DNA of 64,000 nucleotides from Bombardia bombarda (GCA_030512295.1 JAULSR010000003.1:2604001-2668000); one strand, 5' to 3'. Numbered from the stretch's first letter, positions 37,196 through 48,995 are shown. Made by a program: numbers and translations. Notes: generated by a model from the sequence alone, not told the origin.

Positions 37196-38139
37196 ATGTC
37201 TGGACGTGGCGGCCCCGGTGCCAACTCGCGTGGGCGAGGTGGAAAGTTCAGAAAGTTCACTCGCGGTGGTACGTACAATGATTACCGACTCAATCTACCC
37301 AGCCGCCCCATCCCATCCATTGACCAACAACCATCCCCCAGGCGGCAAGCACTTCTCGCGCGACCTCAAGCCCCTCGATGCCGATGGCAACGAAATCAGC
37401 ATGTGGAGCGCCGGCGGCAAGAAGAAGAACGACGATTTGGACTCGGAGGAAGACTCAGACGACGACTCGTCCGAGGAGTCGTCCGAGGAGGACTCTGACG
37501 AGGCCGGCGGCCCCTCGGCTGCGGCCGCCGAGCTGAACCGCGAGCAGCGCAAGCAGGAGAAGAAGGCCAAGAAGGAGAAGGCCATCGCGCGCGCCAAGGC
37601 CCAGTCGATCCAGGTCGGCGACCTGCCCCCGAGCGACAGCGAGGACGAGAGCAGCGAGGACGACGTCAAGATGCCCGCCAACCCCAACCACTCCAAGGCC
37701 AGCCGGAACCAGGCCAAGGCGCCCGTCCCCTCGGCCAACGTGGACGAGGCGGCCGAGGGCGTCAAGAAGCTCAGCGTCGGCGGCAACCCCAGCAGGCGCG
37801 AGCGCGAGACTATCGAGGCGGCCGCCGCTAAGGAGAGGTACATGCGGCTGCACGATGCCGGCAAGACGGACGAGGCTAAGGCGGATCTGGCCCGTCTGAA
37901 GCTGGTCCGTGAGAAGCGTCAGGCCGAGGCGGCCCGGAAACAGGTATGATTGAATTGATTTACTCTTTGCTCTCAATGGCAGACAGACGACTAACCTTGT
38001 TTCTTTTCCCCTTTAGGCTGAGAAGGAAGAGCGGGAAGCTCAAGAAGCGGCCAGGAAGGCTGAGATAGACAAGAAGGAGGCCAAGAAGCGTGAGGCTGCC
38101 ATGGGGCCTCAGAAGGCCAAGGGAAAGCCCAAGAAATGA
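37196..38139 (+). CDS. PDAP1/PP28-type heat- and acid-stable phosphoprotein
   Basis: Exons 37196-37268, 37342-37943 and 38017-38139 give 265 aa. The N-terminus MSGRGGPGANSRGRGGKFRK is RG-rich and followed by GKHFSRDLKPLD. A strongly acidic Ser/Asp/Glu segment (residues ~60-90, many S-x-x-E/D sites suitable for casein kinase II) and a second one around SDSEDESSEDD follow. The C-terminal ~90 residues match the PP28 domain: NPSRRERETIEAAAAKERYM, KTDEAKADLARLKLVREKRQ, then a Lys/Glu-rich helix ending KAKGKPKK. Metazoan PDAP1 is a small CK2 substrate linked to growth-factor signalling; the fungal role is not established and I make no claim beyond family membership. Confidence 0.88.
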
Positions 38140-38525
38140 GGCGCCAGCGGAGGAGCAGTGTTTGTTTGTACTACATTTCTTTTTTCCGAGCTTTTTTCGC
38201 CATGTCGTTGTGCCAATCCATCATCTATTCTACGGGGATGTCTTATCCTGCCTGCCTGCCTGCTTGTCTGCCTCTTACACATCGTGTAGAGTGTGCGAAA
38301 TGCTCTTCTCACATGGTTGAGCGTGGAATTACTGATAACTCGATCCATGAACCCAGAAACATGCTTGTAGACGCCTAAAATGCTAAAGAGATCTCATGCT
38401 AAATGCGCTCCTGTATTCATACATCTAAGAAACCACCACTCCCCTAGTTTTTTCACGACCAGGCTCTATTACCACCACCACCACCACCTCATCCCCTTTC
38501 TTGTCCTTTTGTACAAACAACCCCC
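38140..38525. other. Convergent 3' flanks
   Basis: 386 bp between convergent genes. Contains TGCC and ACC repeats; nothing else seen. Confidence 0.6.
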
Positions 38526-39600
38526 CTATATCCCCTCCAACGTATCCTTCCCCACGCTCTCCCTCCAAAACAAATCAAAATCGATCCCCTCCTCCCTAAA
38601 CAGCTCCCTGATCTTCTCCGCCACCTCCACCTGCCTCTCCCCGCTGAACCCCCCGGCTTGCTCGTCTCAAACTGCACAATCTCGATCCACCGATAAAACA
38701 TATTCTCCTTCCCGATCTTTGCCAGCGCATCCCTAAACGCAAACACCTGCCTCCGCCTCTCCTCCTCCTTGGCATTGTCCCCAATGTTCATCTCGAGATA
38801 CAGCCACCCGTGCTTCTCATGATGCAGCAGCACCAACGTCCCAAACGTATCCATCGGCACCTCCTTCCCATCCACCATCTTGTGCGCCGCCACCATGGCC
38901 GCCCAGTCCAGATCCCACTCCCCGTTCATCGTCAGATAGCCCGTCTTCTGCTGCAGCAGCTGCGCGCTCGTCGCCGGCCCCACCATCGCCCACAGCACGT
39001 TCCGCGCCTCCGAACTCTCAATCACATCCCCCAGCTCTTTGTCCCATTTCGCGCGCGAGCGGCGCACGTAGATCTCGCGGTCGCGGAAGCCCACGCTCCA
39101 GCGCCAGCGGCAGGGCGACCCGTGCGGCGGCGTGCCGAGCAGGAACTCCACCGGCCACGGCCAGACGAAGACGGCGAGGACGAAGTCGAGGCAGAAGGTG
39201 GCGGTGCGGCGGAGCACGACGCGCGCGAGCTCGGTGCGCGTCAGGTCGGCCGCGCGCAGGGTGAGTTCGTTCTCGGTGCCGAGGGCCGAGACGAGGAGGA
39301 GCGAGTAGTAGGGGCCGATGTAGTAGATGCGCCAGAGGAAGAGGGCGGCGACGGCGAGGTTCATGAGGACGGGGACGGAGAAGATTTTTGCTTTGAAGGC
39401 GCGCGGCTTGGAGTCGATGTGGGAGACGTAGATGTGGGACGGGGAGAGGGGGGCGCAGAAGGGGAGGAGGGTGGGCGGGACGGGTTTGAAGGGTTTGGGG
39501 AGGGGGTTGTGGTTGTGGAGGTTTTGGTGGTGTCCTTTTTTGAGGAGGTTGAGGCGGAGGAGAGGCGGGCGCCTTTGTTGGAGCGCTTGGAGGGCGCCAT
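38526..39600 (-). CDS. Conserved fungal membrane protein, two homopolymer frameshifts
   Basis: The frame begins MAPSKRSNKGARLSSASTSS at 39600, but conserved sequence continues in another frame as GHHQNLHNHNPLPKPFKPVP, SHIYVSHIDSKPRAFKAKIF and then two hydrophobic segments (VPVLMNLAVAALFLWRIYYI, and CLDFVLAVFVWPWPVEFLLG). A soluble part follows (FRDREIYVRRSRAKWDKELG, KTGYLTMNGEWDLDWAAMVA, LVLLHHEKHGWLYLEM, RRRQVFAFRDALAKIGKENM, FYRWIEIVQFETSKPGG). A second shift then leads to FSGERQVEVAEKIRELFREE and a stop at 38526. One extra base in the A6 run (39536-39541) and one in the G6 run (38649-38654) give exactly 359 codons. The protein looks like a widespread but uncharacterised ascomycete membrane protein. 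The first shift site is also an A AAA AAG slippery heptamer. Confidence 0.75.
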
Positions 39601-40229
39601 TGTGGTTGTTGTTGTTGTTGTTGTTGTGGTGGCTAGCTCAAATATTTGTAGATAGCTGGTGATATGTATGTCCTTTGGATGTGTATGTACTATGTACCGT
39701 AGACAGAAGGGATTCTTCAGACGCGGCCCGGTTTGCTCATGGAAGAGACCGTTGACGTTGGCGTTGTGGCGTTGGCGTTGTTAAAAGAATTGACGCGCCG
39801 GCATGGCTGGAAAACCGTGGAGATGTTCTTGAAACATTTATGTTTCTTTTCGAGATCGAGCTTTGATTTATCAGACTTATGGAGTTGGAAGGAAGGCCCC
39901 AATTGAAAAGGAGAAATGAATGACGGAAATGATGGAAATGGCCAATGCGATCCACCTTAGCATTATTATAACCCTAACCCCCAATGACACACCCTGCCAC
40001 TAACGATCCCCTGCCGCAAAGCTTGCCGCGAAATAGCGTTAGCGACTGGCTGATAAGGTTATCAATCCCTTGAGGTCCCCAAGTTCCCTCCACTGAGCTT
40101 ATGAGCCGGCCGACGCAATCGCTGGAGGGAAATAATTTTTGGTGGACCCCGAACCTCGACGCGACCCCGAATCTGTCTGCTACCTCTTTCTTGACGACAG
40201 CAGCGCCATGCCCACATAGATTCTCGAGG
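39601..40229. other. Divergent promoter, membrane protein / mitochondrial IF-2
   Basis: Head-to-head spacer with a short GTT run (39603-39627) and a telomere-like AACCCTAACCCCC at ~39970. No gene seen. Confidence 0.6.
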
Positions 40230-43200
40230 ATGATGCGGGGTGGATTATTACGACAGGTACTTGTTTGGGCGTCAATCGGCCGCATTTGAGACGTGGTTCA
40301 TGCCAAAAAATGCTGACACCCACTTAGAAGCAGAGCGGCCCTTCGGTTTGCTTGCTCTGCCAATACAGCTACAGATCTCGTTTTCGCCCATTAGGAGCAA
40401 CTCTACATCGACCCTACTCGAGCTCATCCGAGAGCACAGCACCAAAGCCGAGTGAACACCAACAGCGACCGAATGCCCCAGCCCAGCCCCTAGGAGGAGG
40501 AGGAACATGGGATGACGGGCTGCTACCGCACGAGCGCGCAGCACGAGAACACCTCAAGCGCACGGCACCGCCTCCGCCTCCACTTCCAGCCCCGACCCCG
40601 GCACCGGCCCCGAGGAGGGACACCAGGCCTCCGACAGCCAGCTCGCGTCGCCCGCCCGCTATCGACAGGCTTGTCCCTGCGCAACGGACACCCAATCCCA
40701 ACACCTTTACGAAATATCCTTCCCGAGACACCCCGCCTCCTCGTCCTGCCGCAAGTCCTGTAGGGACAAGCCCCCCCGGAGACAGCAGCGGTTCGGCCAT
40801 TCGTTATGTTACGCTCAAGCCGGATTCTATAGAAGGACAACAAGCAAGTCGCTTCGCGCAGGACAACGCCAGCCGTGAAGCACACGAACGAGCTAGGCGC
40901 ATCGCACAGCTGACAGCGGCCGTCCCCAGGACCGGCCGTGCCAGCCCACCCTCTACCTCCAGCCTGCTCGACGCCCTATTGCCTCGTGAACGTGTCGCGC
41001 GCCAGGGTCTATCCAGACCCAATGGGGCTCCCGCAAGCAGCAGCACCGCCCAGCCGACACCAGCCGCCGCCAGGAGCGATAGCGCCAGCCCACCCTCTAC
41101 TTCTAGCCTGTTGAGCGCCTTATTGCCCCATGAGCGTGCAGCGCGCCGGACTCTACTCAAATCGACCAACGGACCTCCCCCAAGCCGCACCGCTCCGTCA
41201 CCTCTCGGGTCCCTGTCGTCACTTGGGGACTCCCTCCAGCCCCGCCGACCCCCCGCGCCTCGCTTTGAGCGGCCAGGTGCTGATCGGCCTCTGGGAGAAT
41301 CCGAGAATGGCCCTCGCATTATCAGACAGAGGGCACCACCGGTTACTTGGATGGACCGCCCGCAGCGCTCGCTATCGGAGTGGGGCCAACTCGATGATCA
41401 TACAACACGCGAACAACGTCCTACCTCTGCGTCTTCGCCTCGGGATAATGGCGCCCCAGAGTCGAGTGCTAAGTCGTCCGACTTTTGGGCTCAGGCACGG
41501 GATAGGTATCCTAACGCTGCTGCACCTGCCCGGACGGCGACGAGTCCTTCCCAGCCCCCCCTTAGGCCCGCTGTGACTAGTAATGTCGACCCCGACAAGG
41601 CGTGGGCAGAGATAGAGCAGAAGCTCAACGCCGCGCCCGCAAAAATCGAGACCTCATCCAAGATGAGCAACGACGCCTGGGACTGGGTCGACGAGCAGCC
41701 ACGAAAGGAGCAGAAACACTCCCAACTAAACCGGGAGGAATCGGTCACGGACGGCTACATGCGCAATGACTACGCGCAGATCAATAACCATAACCGTTTC
41801 TCCTCATCTACTCCTCCTCCCCCCTCCTCGGCCTACGACTACAACGAATACACCAGCCGCCGCGGCGAGCGCTCCGCCAAGCCCGCCGCCGCCACCACCA
41901 AGAAACGCCCCGTCCAGCAGCAGCGCCGCGGCGGCGACGAGGACGAAGAATTCGACGAGGACAGCTTCCACGACCGGCGCCGCCGCAAGGAAGAGCGCAA
42001 GGCGGAGAAGGAGCGCCTCAAGCGCGAGGCCCTCGAGCAGGCCGGGCCCGTGCCCATCTTCCTGCCCGAGTACATCAGCGTGGCGAACCTGGGGCTCGCG
42101 CTCGGCGTGAAGCAGCACGTGTTCCTCGCGCAGCTCGCCGAGCTCGGGTTCGAGGACATCTCCAAAGAGAGCATCCTGCAGGGCGAGACGGCGGCGCTCG
42201 TGGCGCAGGAGTACGGCTTCGAGCCGACGGTGGACGTGGGCGAGGAGAAGGACCTCAAGCCGCGGCCGACGCCCGAGGACACCAGCGCGCTGCCGCAGCG
42301 CCCGCCGGTGGTGACCATCATGGGGCATGTTGACCACGGGAAGACGACGCTGCTGGATTATTTGAGGAAGTCGTCGGTTGCTGCCGGGGAGCATGGCGGG
42401 ATTACGCAGCATATTGGCGCGTTTAGTGTGAGGATGTCGAGTGGAAGGGATATTACTTTCTTGGACACGCCGGGGCATGCGGCGTTTTTGAAGATGCGGC
42501 AGCGCGGCGCGAATGTGACGGATATTGTGATCTTGGTGGTGGCGGCGGATGATAGTGTCAAGCCGCAGACGCTCGAGGCGCTGAAGCATGCGCGGGCGGC
42601 CAAGGTGCCGATGATTGTGGCGATCACGAAGGTGGATAAGTCGGATGCCAATGTGGACCGGGTCAAGTCGGACCTGGCGGCGCAGGGGGTCGAGATTGAG
42701 GATTACGGCGGTGATGTCCAGGTCGTGTCGGTCAGCGGCAAGACGGGCGCGGGCATGGACGATCTTGAGGAGACGATCCTGCTGCAGTCGGACATGATGG
42801 ATATTCGCGCCGAGACGGACGGCATGGCGGAGGGGTGGGTGCTCGAGTCGAGCATCAAGCCTATTGGAAGGGTGGCGACGGTGCTGGTCAAGCGGGGCAC
42901 GCTGCGCCCTGGGGACTTTATTGCGGCGGGGATGGTGTACTGCAAGATCCGGTCGCTGCGGAACGAGGCGGGCGTGGAGGTGGACGAGGCGCCGCCCGGG
43001 ACGGCGGTGGAGATCCTTGGGTGGAAGGACCCGCCGGACGCGGGGGACATGGTGCTGCAAGCGCCGAGCAAGGACAAGGCGGAGGGCGCGACGCGGTACA
43101 GGCAGGAGCTGAAGGATCGGGAGGAGGACGTGGCGACGATGGCGGTGCAGGGGGAGGAGAGAAGGGAGAGGGAGAGGGAGGCGGCGGAGAAGGCGGAGAT

Positions 43201-44017
43201 GGAGAGGAGGGAGAAGGGGAATCACAGGACGGGTGGGAGTGGTGGTGGTGAGGTTGTTGAGAAGGAGGGCAAGGAGAAGGATGGGAGAGAGGAGGAGAAT
43301 AAGACGCCCGGCACGCAGCTGGTTAATTTCACGGTCAAGGGAGACGTGCACGGGTCGGTCGAGGCCGTGTGCGCGTCTGTCATGGAGATTGGCAACAACG
43401 AAGTGCGGCCGCGGGTGCTGCTGTCGTCGACGGGGCAGGTCACCGAGAGCGACGTGGAGCATGCCGCCACGTCGGGCAGCTCGATTATTAATTTCAATAA
43501 TCCTGTCTCGGGGCACATCAAGCGGCTGGCGGATGATGCTGGGGTCAAGATTATTGATCACAATATTATCTATCATCTGGCTGAGGAGGTCAGGGACATG
43601 CTGTCGGCGCTGCTGCCGCCGAATATCTCGATCAAGGTGGTGGGCGAGGCTGAGATATTGCAGGTGTTTCCGATTAATATCAAGGGGAGGGTGTATAGGA
43701 ATATTGCGGGCTGCAGGGTGAGGAACGGGTTGATGACGAAGAATGCAAAGTGTCGGATTATGAGGGGTGGGGAGGTTGTTTTTGAGGGTATGTTTTTTTT
43801 CTCTCTTTCTTTTTGTTTTATGATGAAAAAGAGACAGACTTGCTAACGGATGATTGTTATCACAGGAGCCGTCGAGAACCTCAAGCACGGCAAGCGCAAC
43901 GTCACGGAGATGAGAAAGGGCGCCGAGTGCGGTATTTCGTTTCCCGAGTTTGATGATTTCAAGCAGGGAGACAATATCCAGGCTATAGAGGAGATTAAGG
44001 AGAAGAGAACGTTGTGA
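40230..44017 (+). CDS. IFM1: Mitochondrial translation initiation factor IF-2
   Basis: Exons 40230-40256 (MMRGGLLRQ), ~40328-43787 and 43866-44017 give about 1212 aa. GTPase that delivers initiator tRNA to the mitochondrial small ribosomal subunit. The N-terminus is Arg-rich with few acids, fitting a matrix-targeting sequence. A long Pro/Ser/Arg/Ala-rich stretch (to ~550) precedes an Arg/Lys/Glu helix and the IF-2 N region. The G domain shows VTIMGHVDHGKTTLLDYL (G1), GGITQHIGAF (G2), DTPGHAAF (G3) and ITKVDKSD (G4). Domains II-IV follow, with FTVKGDVHGSVEAVCASV and AEILQVFPINIKGRVYRNIA, ending QAIEEIKEKRTL. An unusual Lys/Glu/Gly-rich insert (residues ~965-1030) lies between domains II and III. 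The first acceptor may be 40327 (used here) or 40333; both keep frame. Confidence 0.93.
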
Positions 44018-44439
44018 GTGGAGGGGATATGATGTGAGATATGGTAAGATAAGAAAGGTGGATGGGATGTAAACAAAACGTGTATAAAAAAGCTACTACT
44101 GGGTTTGGGCAGGCAGACGGATGGATGGATAGATGGATTCTATATCCAAGCATGCATGGCTGGCAGGTTATATGCATACATACATAAACATACTTACTGG
44201 GAGGTTTATATTTCTTTGCCATTTATCATTTTAATGTTGTTAGGCATATATATGATGAGGCATGGCATAGATGGTTGATGGGTGGCATGCGGTCTGGGGA
44301 GGAACAGCATAGGCAGCAAGCACATAGAGCCCCATAATAATAATACTAACTCGCTGCTCGTTTACTCAATTGTTTTGATTACTTCGAGGGTGAGTGAGCA
44401 AGCATGAAGAGAATAATGCGGTGTCTTTCAATTTTGACA
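44018..44439. other. Convergent 3' flanks of IF-2 and TSR3
   Basis: 422 bp, AT-richer; ATGG/ATAC short repeats near 44115-44195. Nothing else seen. Confidence 0.6.
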
Positions 44440-45726
44440 TCAACCCCTTTTAGGCGCAGACATGGACGCGGATGAAAACGTCCTACTCGTCATGGCCGTA
44501 TTCGCAGCCCGAGCACGGTCCTTCTCCAGCTTTGCGAGCCCTATCCTATCAGTGACGACGGTGGCGTTGATGATGTTGTCAAACTCGTCGTCCTCCTCGT
44601 CTATGTTATCAGAGTCGGGCTCGGCGTCCGAGTCAGGCTTGAGTCGCTGCTGGGGTATGGAGATCAGCACTGGTGCCTTCTTGTGCTCTGTTTGTTGTTG
44701 GTGGTGATGTTGTGGCTGTGATGGTGGTGGTGCGGCGTTTGAGAATGGCTTGGAGGCGAGGATCTTGCGGCGGATCTCTTCCATCTCGGCCTCGTCGTCT
44801 GAGTCGTCGGATATGGCAAAGGGGTCTCTTTCTTGTGCTGCTAGATCTTGTGCCAGCCCTGCGTTTTTGGGGGGTTTGCTGCCAAGGTAGATGCCGTCTA
44901 TGCTGGCATTGTCGTCGTCTTCATCGCTGTCTTCGTTGCTGTCGGAATTGGAGTCGTCGTCGTCGTCATCATCCGAGTCTACCTCGTCTCTGCGGTTGAC
45001 ATTACCAACTTCCCAGATATCGTCAGAACCTTTTGCCTCCCTGCTCTCGGTGTACTCCCTCTCCAGACGGGCCATCCACTCCTCCTCGGCCTTCTTGACG
45101 CCGGGGGCATCCTCGCAGGCGGCGTACTTCTTGAGCAGCTTGGAGTTCTGGTTGAGAAAGGTCTCGCCGTAAGAGAAGGGGGCGAGGATGGCCTGGGCCC
45201 AATCGAGGTGGCCGCAGATGGCAAAGGCGGCGGCGAGTGCCTCGACGCAGTTGAGGCGCCAGGGCTTGCCGAAATTGACCGTGTTGGCGGCGACGAGGTA
45301 GGGCAGCAGGCGCTCGCAGCGGCCGCCGACTTTGTTCCACTGCACCTCCTTGGTGCGGGCCCACGAGCACTCGACGACGGCGGCGCCAAACTCCTCCATC
45401 AGGGGGCGGTCGGCGGGCGAGACGACCTGCTTGCCGTTGGGCGTGATGATGACGCCCGAGTGCCGCTGGCCCAGGTGCAGCTCGCGCATCAGGCCCAGCC
45501 GCATCAGACGCTTGCCCGAGCACCGCTTGGGGTCGCAGTGGCCTAGGTCCCAGCAGGCGGCTTTGAATGCGGGCTTGGCGCGGCCGGCTGCGTTGCCGTC
45601 GTCGTTGTCGTTGGGGTCGTCGGGGATGACGACACCGTCGCTGTCGAGGCGGCGGGCATTGCGGGGCGGGCCACGGTGGATGTGTTTGCCCCGCGACGAG
45701 AAGTTGTCCTTCTTGTGGCGGACCAT
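44440..45726 (-). CDS. TSR3: TSR3, 18S rRNA aminocarboxypropyltransferase
   Basis: Single exon, 428 aa. Transfers the aminocarboxypropyl group from SAM to the hypermodified pseudouridine of 18S rRNA, a late cytoplasmic step of small-subunit maturation. The N-terminus is basic (MVRHKKDNFSSRGKHIHRGP). The RLI-like metal-binding part has CWDLGHCDPKRCSGKRLMRL. The core contains SGVIITPNGKQVVSPADRPL, GAAVVECSWARTKEVQWNKV, RLLPYLVAANTVNFGKPWRL, VEALAAAFAICGH and FSYGETFLNQNSKLLKKYAA, all diagnostic for the family. The C-terminal ~200 residues are an acidic Asp/Ser tail (DSDDDDDDDSNSDSNEDSDE), as in many fungal Tsr3 proteins. The ATG at 45726 gives the expected start. Confidence 0.95.
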   Translation of the reverse strand: MVRHKKDNFSSRGKHIHRGPPRNARRLDSDGVVIPDDPNDNDDGNAAGRAKPAFKAACWDLGHCDPKRCSGKRLMRLGLMRELHLGQRHSGVIITPNGKQVVSPADRPLMEEFGAAVVECSWARTKEVQWNKVGGRCERLLPYLVAANTVNFGKPWRLNCVEALAAAFAICGHLDWAQAILAPFSYGETFLNQNSKLLKKYAACEDAPGVKKAEEEWMARLEREYTESREAKGSDDIWEVGNVNRRDEVDSDDDDDDDSNSDSNEDSDEDDDNASIDGIYLGSKPPKNAGLAQDLAAQERDPFAISDDSDDEAEMEEIRRKILASKPFSNAAPPPSQPQHHHQQQTEHKKAPVLISIPQQRLKPDSDAEPDSDNIDEEDDEFDNIINATVVTDRIGLAKLEKDRARAANTAMTSRTFSSASMSAPKRG

Positions 45727-46451
45727 TTTAGATCAAGTGTTTTGTTGTGAAGTGTTGTTGTTCTGAAATCTGAAGTGTCAGATGGGTCGTTGACGTTACT
45801 TGATAAACTTGGTGTGTCGCGATCGATTGCGTAAAGTTTGCTCTATCAGTGGAGGGGTTACAACTCTGGGCCGTGTCTGTCGCATTGGATGTCTCTCCAT
45901 GAAGAAAAATACCCCCACTACCACCACCTTCCCCGTAAACCTACCCCGCCGTGGCAGCCCGCCAATCACTGAACCAAGAAGTCCACAGCACATTTAGCGC
46001 CAATCCGGGAAATGGGTCGACTTTCCCCAAGTCAAACGATCTGTCTCGCTCGTTCCAAGCTCTCAATTTCATCTCCACTGTCCATCCATGCACACCCGCC
46101 CGCGTCCATACGTACGTACGGAGGCCCAAGCTCGGCGACAAGGACACCTCGACTGACTATGTCACCCCCCTGAAGGCCTTCTAGAGCCCAGGAATCAACT
46201 ATCGTAATCGTATCGCCAAAGTGGGTTGCTAGTTAGGTAGTTGCCTAGCCTCCCTGTGCCGCCGACTGACGACGACGAGCGCACGCGTGGTAGCGAAACA
46301 CACAGAGAGAGAGAGAGAGAGCGACATTTCAAAGCAGCCACTGAGGCCAACAGCAATACCACCTCCCCAGCCATAGAATACGGACACAGCAGCAACAGAG
46401 ACGCCGATTAACAACAGACAGCACCGTCAAAAAAAAAAAAAAAAAAAAAAA
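45727..46451. other. Divergent promoter TSR3 / GGA with poly(A) leader
   Basis: Head-to-head spacer. It includes a GA repeat (46304-46320) and ends in an uninterrupted A run directly abutting the GGA start codon. Confidence 0.6.
46429..46451 (+). repeat. Poly(A) tract directly before the GGA start codon
   Basis: About 23-24 consecutive A followed immediately by ATG, so it would form the last part of the 5' leader of the mRNA. Confidence 0.9.
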
Positions 46452-47634
46452 ATGGAGGCGGCATCTGCGCGGTATGCCGCCACCAGGGACCGCTGGGGCG
46501 AGATGGGCAGCGGCCACCCGGCGCCCTCGCAATCGCAGCTCCTGCGCTTCATCCAGGCCGCCTGCAGGGCCGAGAACTACGAGCCCAACCTGGCCCTGTG
46601 CCTCGAGATCGCAGACCTGATCAACTCCAAGAAGGGTACGGCCCCGCGCGAGGCGGCCGTCGCCATCGTCAACTACATCAACCACCGCAACCCCAACGTG
46701 TCGCTGCTGGCCCTCAGCCTGCTCGACATCTGCGTCAAGAACTGCGGCTACCCCTTCCACCTGCAGATCAGCACCAAGGAGTTCCTCAACGAGCTGGTCC
46801 GCCGCTTCCCCGAGCGCCCGCCCATCCGGCCGACGCGCGTCCAGCTCAAGATCCTCGAGGCCATCGAGGAGTGGCGCGGCACCATCTGCGAGACGAGCCG
46901 GTACAAGGAGGACCTGGGCTTCATCCGCGACATGCACCGCCTGCTGAGCTACAAGGGCTACGTCTTCCCCGAGGTCCGGCGCGAGGACGCGGCCGTGCTG
47001 AACCCGAGCGACAACCTCAAGTCGGCCGAGGAGATGGAGGAGGAGGAGAAGGAGGCCCAGTCGGCCAAGCTGCAGGAGCTCATCCGCAGGGGCACCCCCG
47101 AGGACCTGATGGAGGCGAATCGGCTGATGAAGGTCATGGCCGGCTACGACACGCGCTCCAAGGTCGACTACCGCGCCAGGGCGGCCGAGGACGTGGGCAA
47201 GATCCAGCAGAAGGCGCGTCTGCTCGAGGAGCGGCTCGAGGCCTTCAGGCCCGGCGACAAGATGATGGATGGTGACGTGTTTTCGGAGCTGGCGTCGGCG
47301 CTGTCGAGCGCCCAGCCAAAGATCCAGAAGATGTGCGAGGAGGAGTCGGACGACCACGAGGCTGTTGCTAAGTTGCTCGAGATCAACGACAGCATACACC
47401 GGACGGTGGAGCGATACAAGTTGATGAAGAAGGGCGACGTCAGCGGCGCGGCGCAATTGGCCAGGGGGGCGCCGATAACAGCATCGACGGGTGGCAAAGG
47501 GAAGAGTGCTGCAAACGAGCTGTCCCTGATTGACCTCGATGCCGATATAGACACAACAAACGGGTCGAGCTCAGCTGCTCAGGGCTCAAACAGCCTCGAA
47601 AACGATCTTTTGGGCTTGTCGTTAGGCGACACCA

Positions 47635-47671
<37 letters not shown>

Positions 47672-48671
47672 TTACGGCCAGACAGGAGGCATCGCCCTCG
47701 GCTTCGGTGCCAATACCAGTATGTCTACCCATTCCACTACATGTGTGTACAAATTGGCGGTTCACTAACAAACATATTCCAGACCTCCCCGGCCCAGCAC
47801 TCCTCTCCTCCGTAACCCAAAGCAACAGCGCAAAGGGCCCCATCTCCTCCACGGCCACGCCACCACCACAGTCATCATCTTCCTTGTCCCAACGATCCTC
47901 CGCATTTACTTCACCCCCATCGTCATCCACATCACAATCAGGCACGCCGCAACCATCGCTGGCAGCAATGCGGTCGGCATTCTCCCCCCCGCCGCCAAGA
48001 CCGGACCCGTTTGCGGCGCTGGGTCCGCATGCGTACACGCCGCCGCCACCACCACCAAAGCAGGCCACTGCGGGTCTGGCGCTTCAGGCCCAGGCTGCGG
48101 GTGCGGCTGGTGGTGGTGATGATGACGAGTGGGTGTTTTCTTCGGCGTCGCCGCCCCAGCGGCAGCGGCAGCAGCAGCAGCAGCAGCAGCAGGTACAGGG
48201 ACCGCCGAGGGAACACCGGATCGTGGTGAGCAACACGAGCATCCGGGTGGACCTGGTGGCGGGGAGGAAGGCGGAAAGTAGAGGGCTGGCGATGGAGCTG
48301 GCGTTTGCGTTTACGAATAATCTGAGGCAGAGGGTGGAGGAGTTGAATTTTGAGTTGGCGGTTACGAAGGTTTGTCTTTTGCCCTTTACTTACTTGATCC
48401 TCTAACTGTTGCTGGGATAAAGCCAAGAAGCTGTGTACTGATTTGATGATTTTTATAGGGCTACGAGCTGCAGCTGCAGACGCCGTCGGGATGGAGCCTG
48501 GAGCCCAAGCAGAGCCGCGGGGTGACGCAGGCGTTCAGCGTGTGGCACGGGGGGGACAAGAGCAAAAAGGTCGAGGCCATCAAGTTGCGGTGGAGGGTGT
48601 CGTACAAGATTGCCGGGACGGGGGAGGCGAAGAATGAGGTTGGTCAGATTCAGGAGTTTGGCATTGCATAG
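46452..48671 (+). CDS. GGA: GGA clathrin adaptor (VHS-GAT-GAE)
   Basis: Exons 46452-47718, 47783-48369 and 48459-48671 give 688 aa. Monomeric adaptor that recruits clathrin and sorts cargo at the trans-Golgi, activated by ARF1-GTP. The VHS domain spans residues ~25-165 (LLRFIQAACRAENYEPNLAL, NVSLLALSLLDICVKNCG, YPFHLQISTKEFLNELVRRF). The GAT three-helix region is at ~190-330 (LQELIRRGTPEDLMEANRLM, DVFSELASALSSAQPKIQKM, LLEINDSIHRTVERYKLMKK). The hinge has DLLGLSLGD, a clathrin-box-like acidic/Leu motif, and a Gly run encoded by GGC repeats. The C-terminal GAE domain reads SIRVDLVAGRKAESRGLAME... QAFSVWHGGDKSKKVEAIKL. Both introns are GT-AG and in phase. Confidence 0.95.
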
Positions 48672-48994
48672 GGTAGGTGGGTACCTTTCTGGGGGAATGA
48701 AGAATGAGTGGAAGGGTGATAAGATGAGATGGGATAGAGAGTTGTGGATAGAGAGTTGTGGATAGTGTGGCGAGCGTATTATTATCATGTAGGCAATCGA
48801 GATAATTGTCTGTATGTTACTTGCCTCTCTATCCAGTATCTATCATGGGCTTTTTGCTGTGGGGACGAGTGGAAAGGAATTCAAGTTTCAACTCAGTCAT
48901 TATGTCATCGGACTTGGAAAAGAAGAGAGAAGAGAGAACCAGCAAACGGAAGGAGCAACAAAAAGAAGAAACAAGTCTTGACAAACGGGAATTG
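48672..48994. other. GGA 3' flank
   Basis: About 320 bp between the GGA stop and the tRNA-like element; a tandem GATAGAGAGTTGTG unit is seen twice near 48734-48762. No gene. Confidence 0.6.
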
Positions 48995-48995
48995 A

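Noticed and set aside
39970..39982. Telomere-like AACCCTAACCCCC
   Set aside because: Only about two units; too short to be an interstitial telomere tract.
41804..43888. 694-codon open frame antisense to mitochondrial IF-2
   Set aside because: It is a shadow of the GC-rich sense codons; Arg/Leu/His/Pro-rich and without any domain.
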